A stretch of DNA of 64,000 bases, taken from Acidiphilium rubrum (GTDB taxonomy: Bacteria > Pseudomonadota > Alphaproteobacteria > Acetobacterales > Acetobacteraceae). The stretch's first letter is position 1. The number at the start of each line of letters is the position of its first letter. This document shows positions 35,015-45,211 of this stretch, one piece after another. A model generated the notes under the pieces. It made no database searches. It was not told the DNA's origin and was given only the letters and a program-made list of their open reading frames with translations. Made by a program: the position numbers and the translations under genes. Location: contig NZ_FTNE01000003.1 in the NCBI RefSeq assembly GCF_900156265.1, forward strand, positions 1-64,000. The letters are read 5' to 3'.

Positions 35015-35110
35015 TCGCGCGCGTCTGCCCATCAAACCGGCGACTGCATCTTTATTTGGCAATCGTCTCGCGCGTCTGTAGTGTTACACAATGAACGCCA
35101 TCGAGTCGCC

Positions 35111-36898
35111 ATGAAACCGGCCGGCCCGCGCGGCCGCCGCCAGACGCGGTTGGCCGGCACACCGATCGTGCCGGGCATCGGCATCGGCGCTGTCACCTTC
35201 GCCGATGAGCCGGCGCTCGCGATCACGCGCCAGAAAATCGCCGCCACCGACATCGCCGCCGAACTGCACCAGTTCGAAGCGGCGGCAGCACAGTCGCGCA
35301 AGCAGCTCAACCGGTTGAACGAACGCCTCGCCGGGCTGCCGGACGCGGCCCAGGCCGAAATCGCGCCGCTGCTCGACGCGCATATCCATATGCTCGGCAA
35401 TTCGCGGCTGATGCGCGCGATCCGCACCGCGATTGGCGAACGCCTGGTCTCGGCGGCGACCGCGGTGATCGACATCACCGAGGATCAGGCCCAGGCCGTG
35501 CGCAATGGGCCGCGCCATGGCGACGATGGCGCCGCCGCGCGTCAGGCTGATGAGATCCGCGATATCGGCCGGCGCCTGTTGCGCAATCTGACCCGCCTGC
35601 CGTTCCGCAGCTTCGCCGATCTGCCGCAGGGCAGCGTGCTGGTGGTCGAACGGCTGCGCCCGGCCGATGCGGCGCTGATCAACCCGGCGCAGTTCGCCGG
35701 CATCGCGACTGAAGAGGGTTCGGCCGAGGATCATACCGCCGTCATGCTACGCGCGATCGGTGTGCCCGCCGTGCTGGGCATCGCCGGTCTGCTCGCCGCC
35801 GTGCGCCAGGATGCCACGGTCGTGCTCGATGGCGAGGCCGGCACGCTGATCGTCAACCCGAGTCCGGCCAGCCTCGATGAGGCGGCGCGCCTGCGCGCGG
35901 TGTTTGCCCGTGGCCAGCGCAGCCTGGGGCGGCTGCGGCGGCTCGCCTCGGAAACGCTCGATCATGTGCCGATCGAGCTGCAGGCCAATCTGGAACTGCC
36001 GTTCGAGCTGCCGATGGTCGCGCAATCGGGTGCCACCGGCATCGGGCTGATGCGCAGCGAGTTCCTGTTCATGAACCAGGACATCCTGCCCGATGAAGAC
36101 CGCCAGTTCGCCACCTATCGCGAGGCGGTGCTGGCGATGGACGGCGACCCGGTGACGATCCGCCTGCTCGACTGGGGCGGCGACAAGCAATCGGATGGGC
36201 CGGGCGCCGAGCTGATCCCCAACACCCACGAGACCAACCCGGCGCTGGGGCTGCGCGGCGTGCGGCTGCTGCTGCAACACAAGACGCTGCTGGAAACCCA
36301 GCTGGCGGCATTGCTGCGCGCCGCCGCGTTCGGCCCGGTGCGGATCATGATCCCGATGGTCAGCTGCCTGACCGAGCTGATCGCGGTGCGCCAGGCGATG
36401 CGGCTGGTGTGGCGCCGGCTGGAGGTAGCACAGATCCGGCTGCCGGCCGAACCGCCGCCGCTGGGGGTGATGATCGAAACACCGGCGGCGGCACTGAACG
36501 CGGCCACGCTGGCGCGCGAATCGGCGTTTTTCGCGATCGGCACCAATGATCTGACGATGTACACGCTCGCGGTCGATCGTGCGGTGGCCGGCACGGTGGC
36601 ACTGTATGATCCGCTCGATCCCGCCGTGCTGAAGCTGATCGGCATGACGATCGCGGCGGCGCGGCAGGCCGGGATTCCGGTCTCGCTGTGCGGCGAGCTG
36701 GCCAGCCGCACCGGCGCGGTGCCGCTGCTGATCGGCCTCGGGCTGCGGCAGTTTTCGATGCACGGCGGTGCCGTGCTCCGGATCAAGCGGGCGGTCCGCG
36801 CAACCGACAGCCGCAGTTGCGCCGATCTGGCCGCGGCCGCGCTGGCCGCAACCGGCGCGGCCGCGGTGCACGCGCTGATCGACGGCGCGGCGGCTTAA
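35111..36898 (+). CDS. ptsI: PTS Enzyme I (PEP-protein phosphotransferase)
   Basis: 595 aa from ATG 35111. N-terminal GTPIVPGIGIGAV, the phosphohistidine domain, and a PEP-binding barrel with GLMRSEFLFMN, TNDLTMYTLAVDR and the catalytic Cys in SLCGELASR. The active-site His lies in GSAEDHTAVMLRA; most EI proteins have GGRTSHTAI there, so TSH has become EDH. No permease is nearby, so the enzyme probably feeds the regulatory HPr/EIIA/HprK system. Confidence 0.93.
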   Translation: MKPAGPRGRRQTRLAGTPIVPGIGIGAVTFADEPALAITRQKIAATDIAAELHQFEAAAAQSRKQLNRLNERLAGLPDAAQAEIAPLLDAHIHMLGNSRLMRAIRTAIGERLVSAATAVIDITEDQAQAVRNGPRHGDDGAAARQADEIRDIGRRLLRNLTRLPFRSFADLPQGSVLVVERLRPADAALINPAQFAGIATEEGSAEDHTAVMLRAIGVPAVLGIAGLLAAVRQDATVVLDGEAGTLIVNPSPASLDEAARLRAVFARGQRSLGRLRRLASETLDHVPIELQANLELPFELPMVAQSGATGIGLMRSEFLFMNQDILPDEDRQFATYREAVLAMDGDPVTIRLLDWGGDKQSDGPGAELIPNTHETNPALGLRGVRLLLQHKTLLETQLAALLRAAAFGPVRIMIPMVSCLTELIAVRQAMRLVWRRLEVAQIRLPAEPPPLGVMIETPAAALNAATLARESAFFAIGTNDLTMYTLAVDRAVAGTVALYDPLDPAVLKLIGMTIAAARQAGIPVSLCGELASRTGAVPLLIGLGLRQFSMHGGAVLRIKRAVRATDSRSCADLAAAALAATGAAAVHALIDGAAA

Positions 36899-38265
36899 CC
36901 GGCCAGCGCGTCGATCAAGCGGCGCAGCACCGCGCGGAACCGCGCCGCGACCGGCGCATGTTCATGATGCCGCCCGCCCGACACCACCAATCGCCCGCCG
37001 GCATAGACCCGATCGATCAGCCGCGTGCCTCCGACGAACACGAAGTGATCGAGCCAGCGGGCCGGCGGCAGCGCCGCCAGATCGGTGCCGGCGTGGTCGA
37101 GCACCACGATATCGGCGCGGTTACCGATCGCGAGCGCGCCGATCGGCTGGCCCATCGCCTGTGCGCCGCCCTGCCAGGCGCCGCGCAGCAGAACCTCACC
37201 GGCCGAACCATGCGGGCTGAGCACCACCCGGCGCTGGTCGCGCAAGCGCTGCGAGGTATCGAGCTGGCGCAGTTCCTCGGTGGCATCGATCCGGATCAGT
37301 GAATCACTGCCGATGCCGAACCGCCCGCCCGCTTGCAAAAACGCGGGGCCGGCGAAAATCCCATCGCCCAGATCGGCCTCGGTCAGCGGGCACAGCCCGG
37401 CAACCGCGCCGCTGGCGGCGAGCCGCGCGGTCTCGGACGCGGTCAGATGCGTCGCATGGATCAGGCACCAGCGCTGATCGACCCCGGCATGATCGAGCAG
37501 CCAGGCGACCGGCGGCGCACCGAGGGAGGTGAGGCAATCATCCACCTCGATCATCTGTTCGGCGGCGTGGATGTGCACCGGGCCGGTCGGAAACAGCCCA
37601 CCGATCGCCGCGACATCCGCGGGCCTTGCCGCGCGCAGCGAATGCGGCGCGACGCCGAGCACGGCATCCGGCATCGCGGCGCGCAGTAGGTCAGCGGTTT
37701 CGTCGTGCAGGCGCAGAAACGCATCGCGATCGTTGATGAAGCGGCGCTGGCCCGGCTCGGCCGCGCGGCCGATGCCGCCGGCGCTGTACAGGCAAGGCAG
37801 CATGGTCAGGCCGATGCCGCTCGCCTGGGCGGCGGCGATCACCCGCCCCGCCAGCTCGGCGCGCGCGGCGTAGGGTTTGCCGGTGGGATCGTGATGGACG
37901 TAGTGGAACTCACCGACCGTGGTGAAACCGGCCTGCAACATCTCGACATAGGCCATGGTGTTGACCGCCTCGATCTCGTCGGGGTCGAGCGCGTTGACCA
38001 CCTGATACATCACGTGCCGCCACGACCAGAAATCCTCGCCCGGCCGGTTGCCGCGTTCGGCGAGCCCGGCCATCGCGCGCTGAAACCCGTGGCTGTGCAG
38101 ATTGGCGAGGCCCGGCATCGCGATACCGGGCACGATGTCGCAACCGCCCTGCCCTGCCCCGGCGGTGATGCCGGTGATGATGCCGGCATGATCGATCGTG
38201 AGGACGACATCCCGCTGCCAGCCATCCGCCAGCCAGGCCCAGGCGAACCACAAACTCCGCGCCAT
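36895..38265 (-). CDS. hutF: Formimidoylglutamate deiminase
   Basis: 456 aa amidohydrolase that converts N-formimino-glutamate to N-formyl-glutamate plus ammonia in the five-step histidine pathway. Metal ligands are visible in NLHSHGFQRAM, HIHAAEQMIEVDDC, CLIHATHLT and GIGSDSLIRID. Start ATG 38265. Transcribed divergently from hutIHGU with the HutC palindrome between. Its 3' end overlaps the ptsI stop on the opposite strand. Confidence 0.94.
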   Translation of the reverse strand: MARSLWFAWAWLADGWQRDVVLTIDHAGIITGITAGAGQGGCDIVPGIAMPGLANLHSHGFQRAMAGLAERGNRPGEDFWSWRHVMYQVVNALDPDEIEAVNTMAYVEMLQAGFTTVGEFHYVHHDPTGKPYAARAELAGRVIAAAQASGIGLTMLPCLYSAGGIGRAAEPGQRRFINDRDAFLRLHDETADLLRAAMPDAVLGVAPHSLRAARPADVAAIGGLFPTGPVHIHAAEQMIEVDDCLTSLGAPPVAWLLDHAGVDQRWCLIHATHLTASETARLAASGAVAGLCPLTEADLGDGIFAGPAFLQAGGRFGIGSDSLIRIDATEELRQLDTSQRLRDQRRVVLSPHGSAGEVLLRGAWQGGAQAMGQPIGALAIGNRADIVVLDHAGTDLAALPPARWLDHFVFVGGTRLIDRVYAGGRLVVSGGRHHEHAPVAARFRAVLRRLIDALAG

Positions 38266-38306
38266 CGTTTTGCTCCACAATCAGGCTTGAACCGAAATCA
38301 GAACCG

Positions 38307-38320
38307 GTTGTATATACAAC
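38307..38320. promoter_or_regulatory. HutC operator palindrome
   Basis: GTTGTATATACAAC is a perfect 14-bp palindrome between hutF and hutI. It matches the TTGTATATACAA core known for the GntR-type histidine-utilisation repressor HutC. One site here can repress both divergent units; hutC is at 43582-44331. Confidence 0.8.
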
Positions 38321-38347
38321 TCGTTCGACCTTGTCAGGAGCAAAGTT

Positions 38348-39553
38348 TTGCACTGCGACCGCCTCTGGACCCACGTCCATATCGCGACCTGCCCGACCGA
38401 CGCAGCGGGGCTGGGCATCATTCATGACGGCGCGATCGCGGCGAAGGACGGGCGGATCGTCTGGTGCGGGACGCGCGCGGCGATGGGCGATATCACCGCG
38501 GCGGAAACCATCGATTGCGGCGGGCGCTGGATGACGCCGGGGTTGATCGACTGCCACACCCATCTGATCTTCGCGGGCGACCGCTCCGATGAATTCGCCC
38601 GCCGCCTCGCGGGCGAATCCTATGCCGATATTGCGCGCGGCGGCGGCGGCATCGTCGCCAGCATGCGCGCGACCCGTGCGGCCGACCCGGCGGCGTTGTA
38701 TGACGCGGCATCGCACCGGCTTGCGGCCTGGGAGGCGGAGGGTGTCACCACGATCGAGATCAAATCCGGCTATGGTCTCGATGTCGACACCGAACGCGCC
38801 GTGCTGCGCACCGCGCGCGCGCTGGGCGCCACCGGGCGGATGCGGGTGGCGGCCACCTATCTTGGCGCGCACGCCATGCCGCCGGATCGGGCGCGGGCGG
38901 AGTATCTCGATCTGGTGTGCGATCACATGATCCCGCTGATCGCGCGTGAAGATTTGGCCGATGCGGTCGATGGATTCTGCGAAACCATCGCCTTCACGCC
39001 CGCCGAGATCGAGCGGGTGTTCACCGCCGCCACGACGCATGGGTTGGCGGTGAAACTGCACGCCGATCAACTGACCGAAGGCGGTGGCGCGGCGCTGGCG
39101 GCGCGCTACGGCGCGATTTCAGCGGATCATCTTGAATACGCCTCGGAATCGGGCATCGCGGCGATGGCGGCGCGCGGCACCGTCGCGGTGGTGCTGCCGG
39201 GTGCGTATTACGTGCTGCGCGAACCCACGGCACCGCCGGTTGCCGCGATGCGCCGCGCGGGTTGCGCGATCGCGGTGGGAACCGATTGCAACCCGGGCAC
39301 CTCGCCGATCATGTCGCTGCGCCTGTCGGCCCATATGGCCTGCGTGCTGTTCGGCCTGACCTTCGATGAGGCGTGGCGCGGCATCACCATCAACGCGGCC
39401 AGGGCGCTGGGGATGGCCAGCGAGACCGGTTCGATCGTTGAAGGCAAATCCTGCGATCTTGCGATCTGGTCGGTCGACTCCCTGGCGGAGGTGCTGGCCT
39501 GGATCGGCCCGGCGCCGTTGTACCGGCGCATTCTGAAAGGCAATGATCTATGA
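38348..39553 (+). CDS. hutI: Imidazolonepropionase
   Basis: 401 aa amidohydrolase opening the imidazolone ring. Metal-site motifs [28 protein letters not shown] and [10 protein letters not shown] are present. Starts with TTG 38348, preceded by AGGAGC at good spacing; no better ATG lies upstream. First gene of hutIHGU, with the HutC palindrome 28 bases before it. Confidence 0.95.
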   Translation: MHCDRLWTHVHIATCPTDAAGLGIIHDGAIAAKDGRIVWCGTRAAMGDITAAETIDCGGRWMTPGLIDCHTHLIFAGDRSDEFARRLAGESYADIARGGGGIVASMRATRAADPAALYDAASHRLAAWEAEGVTTIEIKSGYGLDVDTERAVLRTARALGATGRMRVAATYLGAHAMPPDRARAEYLDLVCDHMIPLIAREDLADAVDGFCETIAFTPAEIERVFTAATTHGLAVKLHADQLTEGGGAALAARYGAISADHLEYASESGIAAMAARGTVAVVLPGAYYVLREPTAPPVAAMRRAGCAIAVGTDCNPGTSPIMSLRLSAHMACVLFGLTFDEAWRGITINAARALGMASETGSIVEGKSCDLAIWSVDSLAEVLAWIGPAPLYRRILKGNDL

Positions 39554-41088
39554 TGGTTCTGACGCCGGGCGCGATGCGCTATGGGGATTGGCGCGCGCTG
39601 TATGATGGGGCGGATTTCACGCTCGAACCCGCGTGCCGCGCGGGTGTCGCTGCGAGTGCCGCGGTGGTCGCGGCCATCGTCGATAAGGACGATGCGGTGT
39701 ATGGCATCAACACAGGCTTCGGCTTGCTCGCCTCGACGCGGATCGACCGCGCCGATCTCGCGACCTTGCAGCGCAATCTGGTGCTCTCGCATGCCGCCGG
39801 CGTGGGCGATCCGTTGCCGGCAAAGCTGGTGCGGCTGATCCTGATTTTGAAAATCGCGAGCCTGGCCCAAGGAGCTTCGGGCATCAGACCCGAGACGCTC
39901 GATGCGCTGATGGCGCTGGTGACGCATGACATCATGCCGATCATTCCAGCACAGGGTTCGGTCGGCGCATCGGGCGATCTTGCGCCGCTCGCGCATCTCG
40001 CCTGTGGATTGTTAGGGATCGGCGATGTGCTGGTGGCGGGTGTGCGCAAACCGGCGGCCCAGGCGCTCAGCGAGGTCGGGCTGGCGCCGGTCACGCTCGG
40101 ACCCAAGGAAGGTCTCGCGCTGCTCAACGGCACGCAGGTCTCGACCGCGATCGCCCTGGTCGGCTTGTTCGAGGCGGATGATCTGTGCCGCGCGGCGCTG
40201 ATCACCGGGGCGCTGAGCACCGATGCGGCGCGCGGTTCGGATGCGCCGTTTGATGAGCGGATTCATCAATTACGTGGCCACGCCGGGCAGATTGCGGTGG
40301 CGCGCGCGCTGCGCAGCCTGATGGCCGCGAGCCCGATCCGCGACTCCCACCGCACCGGCGATCCGCGCGTGCAGGACCCGTATTGCCTGCGCTGCCAGCC
40401 GCAGGTGATGGGGGCGGTGTTCGACCTGCTCGCGCAGGTGCGGCGGACCTTGAGCATCGAGGCCAATGGCGTTTCGGACAATCCGCTGGTGTTCGCTGGC
40501 ACCAACGAGGTGATTTCGGGCGGCAATTTCCACGCCGAACCGGTGGCGTTCGCGGCCGATTTGTTAGCGCTCGCGATCGCCGAGGCCGGCTCGATCGCGG
40601 AACGGCGGATCGCGATGCTGGTCGATCCCGCGCATTCGGGCCTGCCGGCGTTTCTGACCCGCAAGCCCGGGTTGAATTCGGGCTATATGATCGCGCATGT
40701 CACGGCGGCGGCGCTGGTTTCGGAAAATCGGATGCTGGCCCATCCTGCCAGCGTCGATTCGATTCCGACCTCGGCCAATCAGGAGGATCATGTCTCGATG
40801 GCGACGCACGGTGCGCTGCGCAGCCTGCGGATGGCGGGCAATCTGGCCTCGGTGCTCGGCATCGAATATCTGGTCGCCTGTCAGGCACTCGATTGCCTGG
40901 CACCGTTGCGGACGAACGAAATGCTGGGACGCGCGCATGGCTTGCTGCGCGCGGCGGTGCCCGAACTCGGCGATGATCGGTTGCTGGCACCTGACATCGC
41001 CGCGGCGCGCGCGCTGGTGGTGAGCAATGAAGTCGCCCGTAGTGTCGCTTGTGACGAACTGCCCGTTCTGGAGCGCGATTTCGCATGA
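39550..41088 (+). CDS. hutH: Histidine ammonia-lyase
   Basis: 512 aa. Deaminates histidine to urocanate. The Ala-Ser-Gly that cyclises to the MIO cofactor is in [14 protein letters not shown] (about residue 140), and YGINTGFG is typical. ATG 39550 overlaps the hutI stop; ATG 39553 is the second choice. The stop overlaps hutG. Confidence 0.97.
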   Translation: MMVLTPGAMRYGDWRALYDGADFTLEPACRAGVAASAAVVAAIVDKDDAVYGINTGFGLLASTRIDRADLATLQRNLVLSHAAGVGDPLPAKLVRLILILKIASLAQGASGIRPETLDALMALVTHDIMPIIPAQGSVGASGDLAPLAHLACGLLGIGDVLVAGVRKPAAQALSEVGLAPVTLGPKEGLALLNGTQVSTAIALVGLFEADDLCRAALITGALSTDAARGSDAPFDERIHQLRGHAGQIAVARALRSLMAASPIRDSHRTGDPRVQDPYCLRCQPQVMGAVFDLLAQVRRTLSIEANGVSDNPLVFAGTNEVISGGNFHAEPVAFAADLLALAIAEAGSIAERRIAMLVDPAHSGLPAFLTRKPGLNSGYMIAHVTAAALVSENRMLAHPASVDSIPTSANQEDHVSMATHGALRSLRMAGNLASVLGIEYLVACQALDCLAPLRTNEMLGRAHGLLRAAVPELGDDRLLAPDIAAARALVVSNEVARSVACDELPVLERDFA

Positions 41089-41909
41089 GCGATCCTGCAT
41101 TTCTGGCGATCCGCCCCGGCAATTCACGCCTGATCCTCAGCATTCCCCATGCCGGCATCGAGATTCCGGCGGCACTGGCGGATCGCTATGTCTCGCGCTG
41201 GCAGGCGCAGGCGGATGCCGATTGGTGGTTGCCGCAGCTTTACGATTTTGCCGAAGATCTCGATATCACCATCATCCGGACGGCAATCTCGCGCAGCGTG
41301 ATCGATGTCAATCGCGATCCAAGCGGTGTGTCGCTCTATCCCGGCATGGCGACCACCGGCCTGTGCCCGACCGAAGATTTCGATGGGCGGCCGCTGTACC
41401 ATCCGGGCACGTCACCCGGCGATGATGAGATCGCCGAACGGTTGGCCGGCTATTTCGCGCCCTATCATGCGGCCTTGCGCGACGCGATCGCGCGGGTGCG
41501 CGCCCTGCACGACAATATCGTGTTATTCGATGCCCATTCGATCCGGTCGGTGATCCCGCGCCTGTTCGAAGGCGTGCTGCCGGTGTGCAATCTGGGCACG
41601 AACGACGGCGCCTCGGCATCGCGCGATCTGCTGACGGCGCTGGCCGCGCGCTGTGGCGCGAGCGGGTTCAGCCACATCACCAACGGGCGGTTCAAGGGCG
41701 GCTATATCACGCGGTTTTACGGCAATCCGGCCGGTGGTGTTCATGCCGTGCAGCTTGAACTCGCGTGCCGTGGCTATATCGACGAGCCGGATGGCGCGAT
41801 TGCGCCCGATAATTGGCCGACCGCCTATGATGCCGCGCGTGCCGCGCCGATGCGCGCGCTGTTGCGCGAGCTGTTCGACGCCTGCCTTCAACACGATTTA
41901 TCATCCTAA
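41085..41909 (+). CDS. hutG: N-formylglutamate deformylase
   Basis: 274 aa. Hydrolyses N-formylglutamate to glutamate and formate, completing the HutF branch. [22 protein letters not shown] and FDAHSIRS are family marks, with likely metal-binding His and Glu residues. Overlaps the hutH stop by four bases. Confidence 0.93.
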   Translation: MSDPAFLAIRPGNSRLILSIPHAGIEIPAALADRYVSRWQAQADADWWLPQLYDFAEDLDITIIRTAISRSVIDVNRDPSGVSLYPGMATTGLCPTEDFDGRPLYHPGTSPGDDEIAERLAGYFAPYHAALRDAIARVRALHDNIVLFDAHSIRSVIPRLFEGVLPVCNLGTNDGASASRDLLTALAARCGASGFSHITNGRFKGGYITRFYGNPAGGVHAVQLELACRGYIDEPDGAIAPDNWPTAYDAARAAPMRALLRELFDACLQHDLSS

Positions 41910-41921
41910 CGGAGTGCGACC

Positions 41922-43592
41922 ATGCAGACCCGCCTTGATAACGCACGTGTCATTCGCGCGCCGCACGGCACCACGCTGAGCGCGAAATCCTGGCTGACCG
42001 AGGCGCCGCTGCGCATGCTGATGAACAATCTGGACCCCGATGTTGCCGAGCGGCCGGAGGAGTTGATCGTCTACGGCGGCATCGGCCGTGCCGCGCGCGA
42101 CTGGGAGAGCTATGACCGGATTCTGGCCTCGCTGCGCAACCTCGAATCCAACCAGACGCTGCTGGTGCAATCGGGCAAGCCTGTTGGCGTGTTCACCACC
42201 CATGCCGATGCGCCGCGCGTGCTGATCGCCAATTCCAACCTGGTGCCGCACTGGGCGAATTGGGAGCATTTCAACGAGCTCGATCGCAAGGGGTTGATGA
42301 TGTACGGCCAGATGACGGCTGGATCATGGATCTATATCGGCTCGCAGGGCATTGTGCAGGGCACGTATGAAACCTTCGTCGAAGCCGGGCGGCAGCATTA
42401 CAACGGCGATCTGACCGGGCGGTGGATACTAACAGGCGGGCTCGGCGGCATGGGCGGCGCGCAGCCCTTGGCGGCGACCATGGCGGGCGCTTCGATGCTG
42501 GCGGTGGAGTGCTCGGCCTCGCGCATCGATATGCGGTTGCGCACCCGTTACCTCGATGCGCAGGCCCGCACGCTCGATGAGGCGATGGCGATGCTCGATC
42601 ATGCACGCGCGAGCGGCAAGCCCATCTCGATCGGGCTGCTCGGCAATGCCGCTGAAATTTTCCCGGAGATTCTCGCGCGCGGCATTCGCCCGGACATGGT
42701 GACCGACCAGACCTCCGCGCATGATCCGGTCAACGGTTATCTGCCCGCCGGCTGGAGCCTTGCGGAATGGGAGGATCGGCGCGTCAGCGATCCCGCCGGC
42801 GTGACGGCGGCGGCCAAACGCTCGATGGCGGATCAGGTGCGCGCGATGCTCGGCTTCTGGCGCCTGGGGATTCCGGTGCTCGACTACGGCAACAACATCC
42901 GCGCGATGGCAAAGGATGTCGGTGTGGCCGATGCGTTCGACTTTCCGGGTTTCGTGCCAGCCTATATCCGCCCGCTGTTCTGCCGCGGCATCGGCCCGTT
43001 CCGCTGGGCAGCACTTTCGGGCAATCCCGAGGATATCTACCGCACCGATGCCAAGGTGAAGGAGCTGATCCCCGATAATCCGCATTTGCATCACTGGCTC
43101 GATCTGGCGCGCGAGCGCATCGCGTTCCAGGGCCTGCCTGCCAGAATCTGCTGGGTGGGGCTGGGGGATCGGCATCGGCTGGGTCTGGCGTTCAACGAGA
43201 TGGTCGCCTCCGGCGAGCTTTCAGCACCGGTGGTGATCGGGCGGGATCATCTGGATTCCGGTTCGGTTGCGAGCCCCAACCGCGAGACCGAGGCGATGCG
43301 TGATGGATCGGATGCAGTCTCGGACTGGCCCTTGTTGAACGCGTTGCTGAACTGCGCCTCCGGTGCGACCTGGGTTTCGCTGCATCATGGCGGCGGCGTC
43401 GGCATGGGGTATTCGCAGCATGCCGGCATGGTGATCGTGGCGGATGGCACCGAGGCGGCGGCCCAGCGGATCGCGCGCGTGTTATGGAACGACCCCGCCA
43501 CCGGTGTGATGCGCCATGCCGATGCCGGCTACGACAGCGCGATCGATTGCGCGCGCAGCCACGGGCTCGATCTGCCGTTTCTCACCCGCTAG
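41922..43592 (+). CDS. hutU: Urocanate hydratase
   Basis: 556 aa with tightly bound NAD+. Converts urocanate to imidazolonepropionate. The glycine-rich NAD region [20 protein letters not shown] and the conserved [14 protein letters not shown] and [14 protein letters not shown] blocks are intact. Last gene of hutIHGU; its end overlaps the convergent hutC by 11 bases. Confidence 0.97.
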   Translation: MQTRLDNARVIRAPHGTTLSAKSWLTEAPLRMLMNNLDPDVAERPEELIVYGGIGRAARDWESYDRILASLRNLESNQTLLVQSGKPVGVFTTHADAPRVLIANSNLVPHWANWEHFNELDRKGLMMYGQMTAGSWIYIGSQGIVQGTYETFVEAGRQHYNGDLTGRWILTGGLGGMGGAQPLAATMAGASMLAVECSASRIDMRLRTRYLDAQARTLDEAMAMLDHARASGKPISIGLLGNAAEIFPEILARGIRPDMVTDQTSAHDPVNGYLPAGWSLAEWEDRRVSDPAGVTAAAKRSMADQVRAMLGFWRLGIPVLDYGNNIRAMAKDVGVADAFDFPGFVPAYIRPLFCRGIGPFRWAALSGNPEDIYRTDAKVKELIPDNPHLHHWLDLARERIAFQGLPARICWVGLGDRHRLGLAFNEMVASGELSAPVVIGRDHLDSGSVASPNRETEAMRDGSDAVSDWPLLNALLNCASGATWVSLHHGGGVGMGYSQHAGMVIVADGTEAAAQRIARVLWNDPATGVMRHADAGYDSAIDCARSHGLDLPFLTR

Positions 43593-44331
43593 GCAGCGTG
43601 CTCGACTGGCTGCCGAGGCTGTAGCGCGAGCCTGGATGGATGAATTCGCTCTGCGTCGCCGGAATGCCGTTGCTCCAGGTCCGGCGCAGCAGCACGAGGC
43701 AGGCCGGGTCATCGCCCGGGCCGAGTTCGAGCAGGCGGCGGATCGGCGCGGACGGGGTCATCGCGTAGGCAGTGTGCTCGACTTCGGTGGCGGGGCCTAG
43801 GCTTAACAGGTATCGCGCCGTGGTCTGCGCGGTGAGATCGGCTTCGAGATACCCCGGTGCGAAGCGCGGCGAAACGAAGCGGTCTTCGAGTTGGACCGGC
43901 ACATCATCCTCGAAATGCAGGACGGTGGAGTGAAAGATTTTCGAGCCCGGGCGCAGCTGAAACCCGAGCGCCTGGGGCGGCAGGGCGCGTACCGCTTCGA
44001 GCGCGATCAGCGCCATGTGATGGCGATGGCCGCGCGCGGTGATGTCTTCCGCGATATCGTGGATTCGCAAAAACTCCTGGCGTGGCCTGCGTTCCATCGC
44101 GAAGGTGCCGACGCCCTGCACGCGCGAGACGATGCCTTCGGCGGATAATTCGCGCAGCGCGCGATGCACCGTCATGCGCGAGACGCCGAAGGCGGCGGTG
44201 AGTTCATGTTCGGAGGGCAGCCTGCCATCGGTGCCCCAGGTGCCGGCGGCGACGCGCGCCGCGATGTCGCGCTTCACCCGCAGATAGAGCGGCAGGCGCG
44301 GTTCGGCGGCGGGGTCGTCATCATCAGTCAT
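43582..44331 (-). CDS. hutC: Histidine utilization repressor, GntR/HutC subfamily
   Basis: 249 aa. N-terminal winged HTH ([31 protein letters not shown], about 40-70) and a UTRA effector-binding domain that would sense urocanate ([16 protein letters not shown] ... [12 protein letters not shown]). Sits at the end of the hut cluster, convergent with hutU. The expected operator is at 38307-38320. Confidence 0.92.
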   Translation of the reverse strand: MTDDDDPAAEPRLPLYLRVKRDIAARVAAGTWGTDGRLPSEHELTAAFGVSRMTVHRALRELSAEGIVSRVQGVGTFAMERRPRQEFLRIHDIAEDITARGHRHHMALIALEAVRALPPQALGFQLRPGSKIFHSTVLHFEDDVPVQLEDRFVSPRFAPGYLEADLTAQTTARYLLSLGPATEVEHTAYAMTPSAPIRRLLELGPGDDPACLVLLRRTWSNGIPATQSEFIHPGSRYSLGSQSSTLPSG

Positions 44332-44350
44332 TGCGGTTTGATAGCATTAT

Positions 44351-45211
44351 TCAAAAGATCGTCGAGAACCGGTCGGCGGTGCGCCAGAGTTCTGGACTGT
44401 GGATGCTCAGATCGATGCGGTAGTCCTGCGTCTCGCGGCCGGCGCGACTTTCGATCACCCGGTCGAGATGCGCGCGCAGCGGGGCGGATTGGCGCTCGGC
44501 CGTGATGTCGCTCAGCCGGTCGGGACTGGCGAAGCCGTGCAGTATCGCGAGCCAGCGCTCATCGGTGAGGCGCTGGTGGCTCGCCTGATCGGGGTGCGAC
44601 CAAGGCTGGCTGCGCGAGCGGTGCAGGCGCTGCAAGCCGATGTCGCGATCGACGTAACGCAGATGAAACAAATACAGATCATCGAACACCGTATCGGCTT
44701 TCATGCAGTGAAAACCGGGCGACCAGCCGAGCGGGCCGCGGGTGAAATTGGGCTTGCAGAGCGCGCTGTTGAACCAGACGTGCCGGCGCTGTGCGAGGAT
44801 CGGTTGTGACGGGTCGAGCGGGGCTTCGCGGTCTGGGATGTGCTGGAGTTCGAGGCCGATCATCGAAATCAGTTCGGATTCGCAACGCGCAGCATAATTG
44901 GCGAGCGAGGCGTAGGCGGCCGGGTCGGCGACCACGAACTCATCGAGATCGACATGCAGCACATAGCGATAGCGTGTGAGCAGTTCGGCGCACATTGTCT
45001 TGATGACCCGCAGATGGTGGTAATCGTCCTGCGGCGAGCGGATCAGCCGGATGACATTGGCGGCACCGAGCGCGCGGGCCGAACCATCATCGGTGCCGTG
45101 ATCGAGCAGATAGCAATTCGCAAGCCCGACCTGGCGGCCGTAATGGCCGAGCCAGAGCGGCAGATAGGCGGGCTCGTTGTAGAATTTCGTGACGATTGCA
45201 AGCGGTTTCAC
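44351..45211 (-). CDS. Glycosyltransferase family 2-like protein
   Basis: 286 aa. VTKFYNEPAYLPLWLGHYGRQ at the N terminus and DxD motif VDLDEFVVAD (Asp88-Asp90) fit the GT2-like group that binds a nucleotide sugar through a divalent metal. No membrane span. Start ATG overlaps the aspA stop by four bases, so the two are co-translated although no metabolic link is obvious. Acceptor unknown. Confidence 0.8.
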   Translation of the reverse strand: MKPLAIVTKFYNEPAYLPLWLGHYGRQVGLANCYLLDHGTDDGSARALGAANVIRLIRSPQDDYHHLRVIKTMCAELLTRYRYVLHVDLDEFVVADPAAYASLANYAARCESELISMIGLELQHIPDREAPLDPSQPILAQRRHVWFNSALCKPNFTRGPLGWSPGFHCMKADTVFDDLYLFHLRYVDRDIGLQRLHRSRSQPWSHPDQASHQRLTDERWLAILHGFASPDRLSDITAERQSAPLRAHLDRVIESRAGRETQDYRIDLSIHSPELWRTADRFSTIF

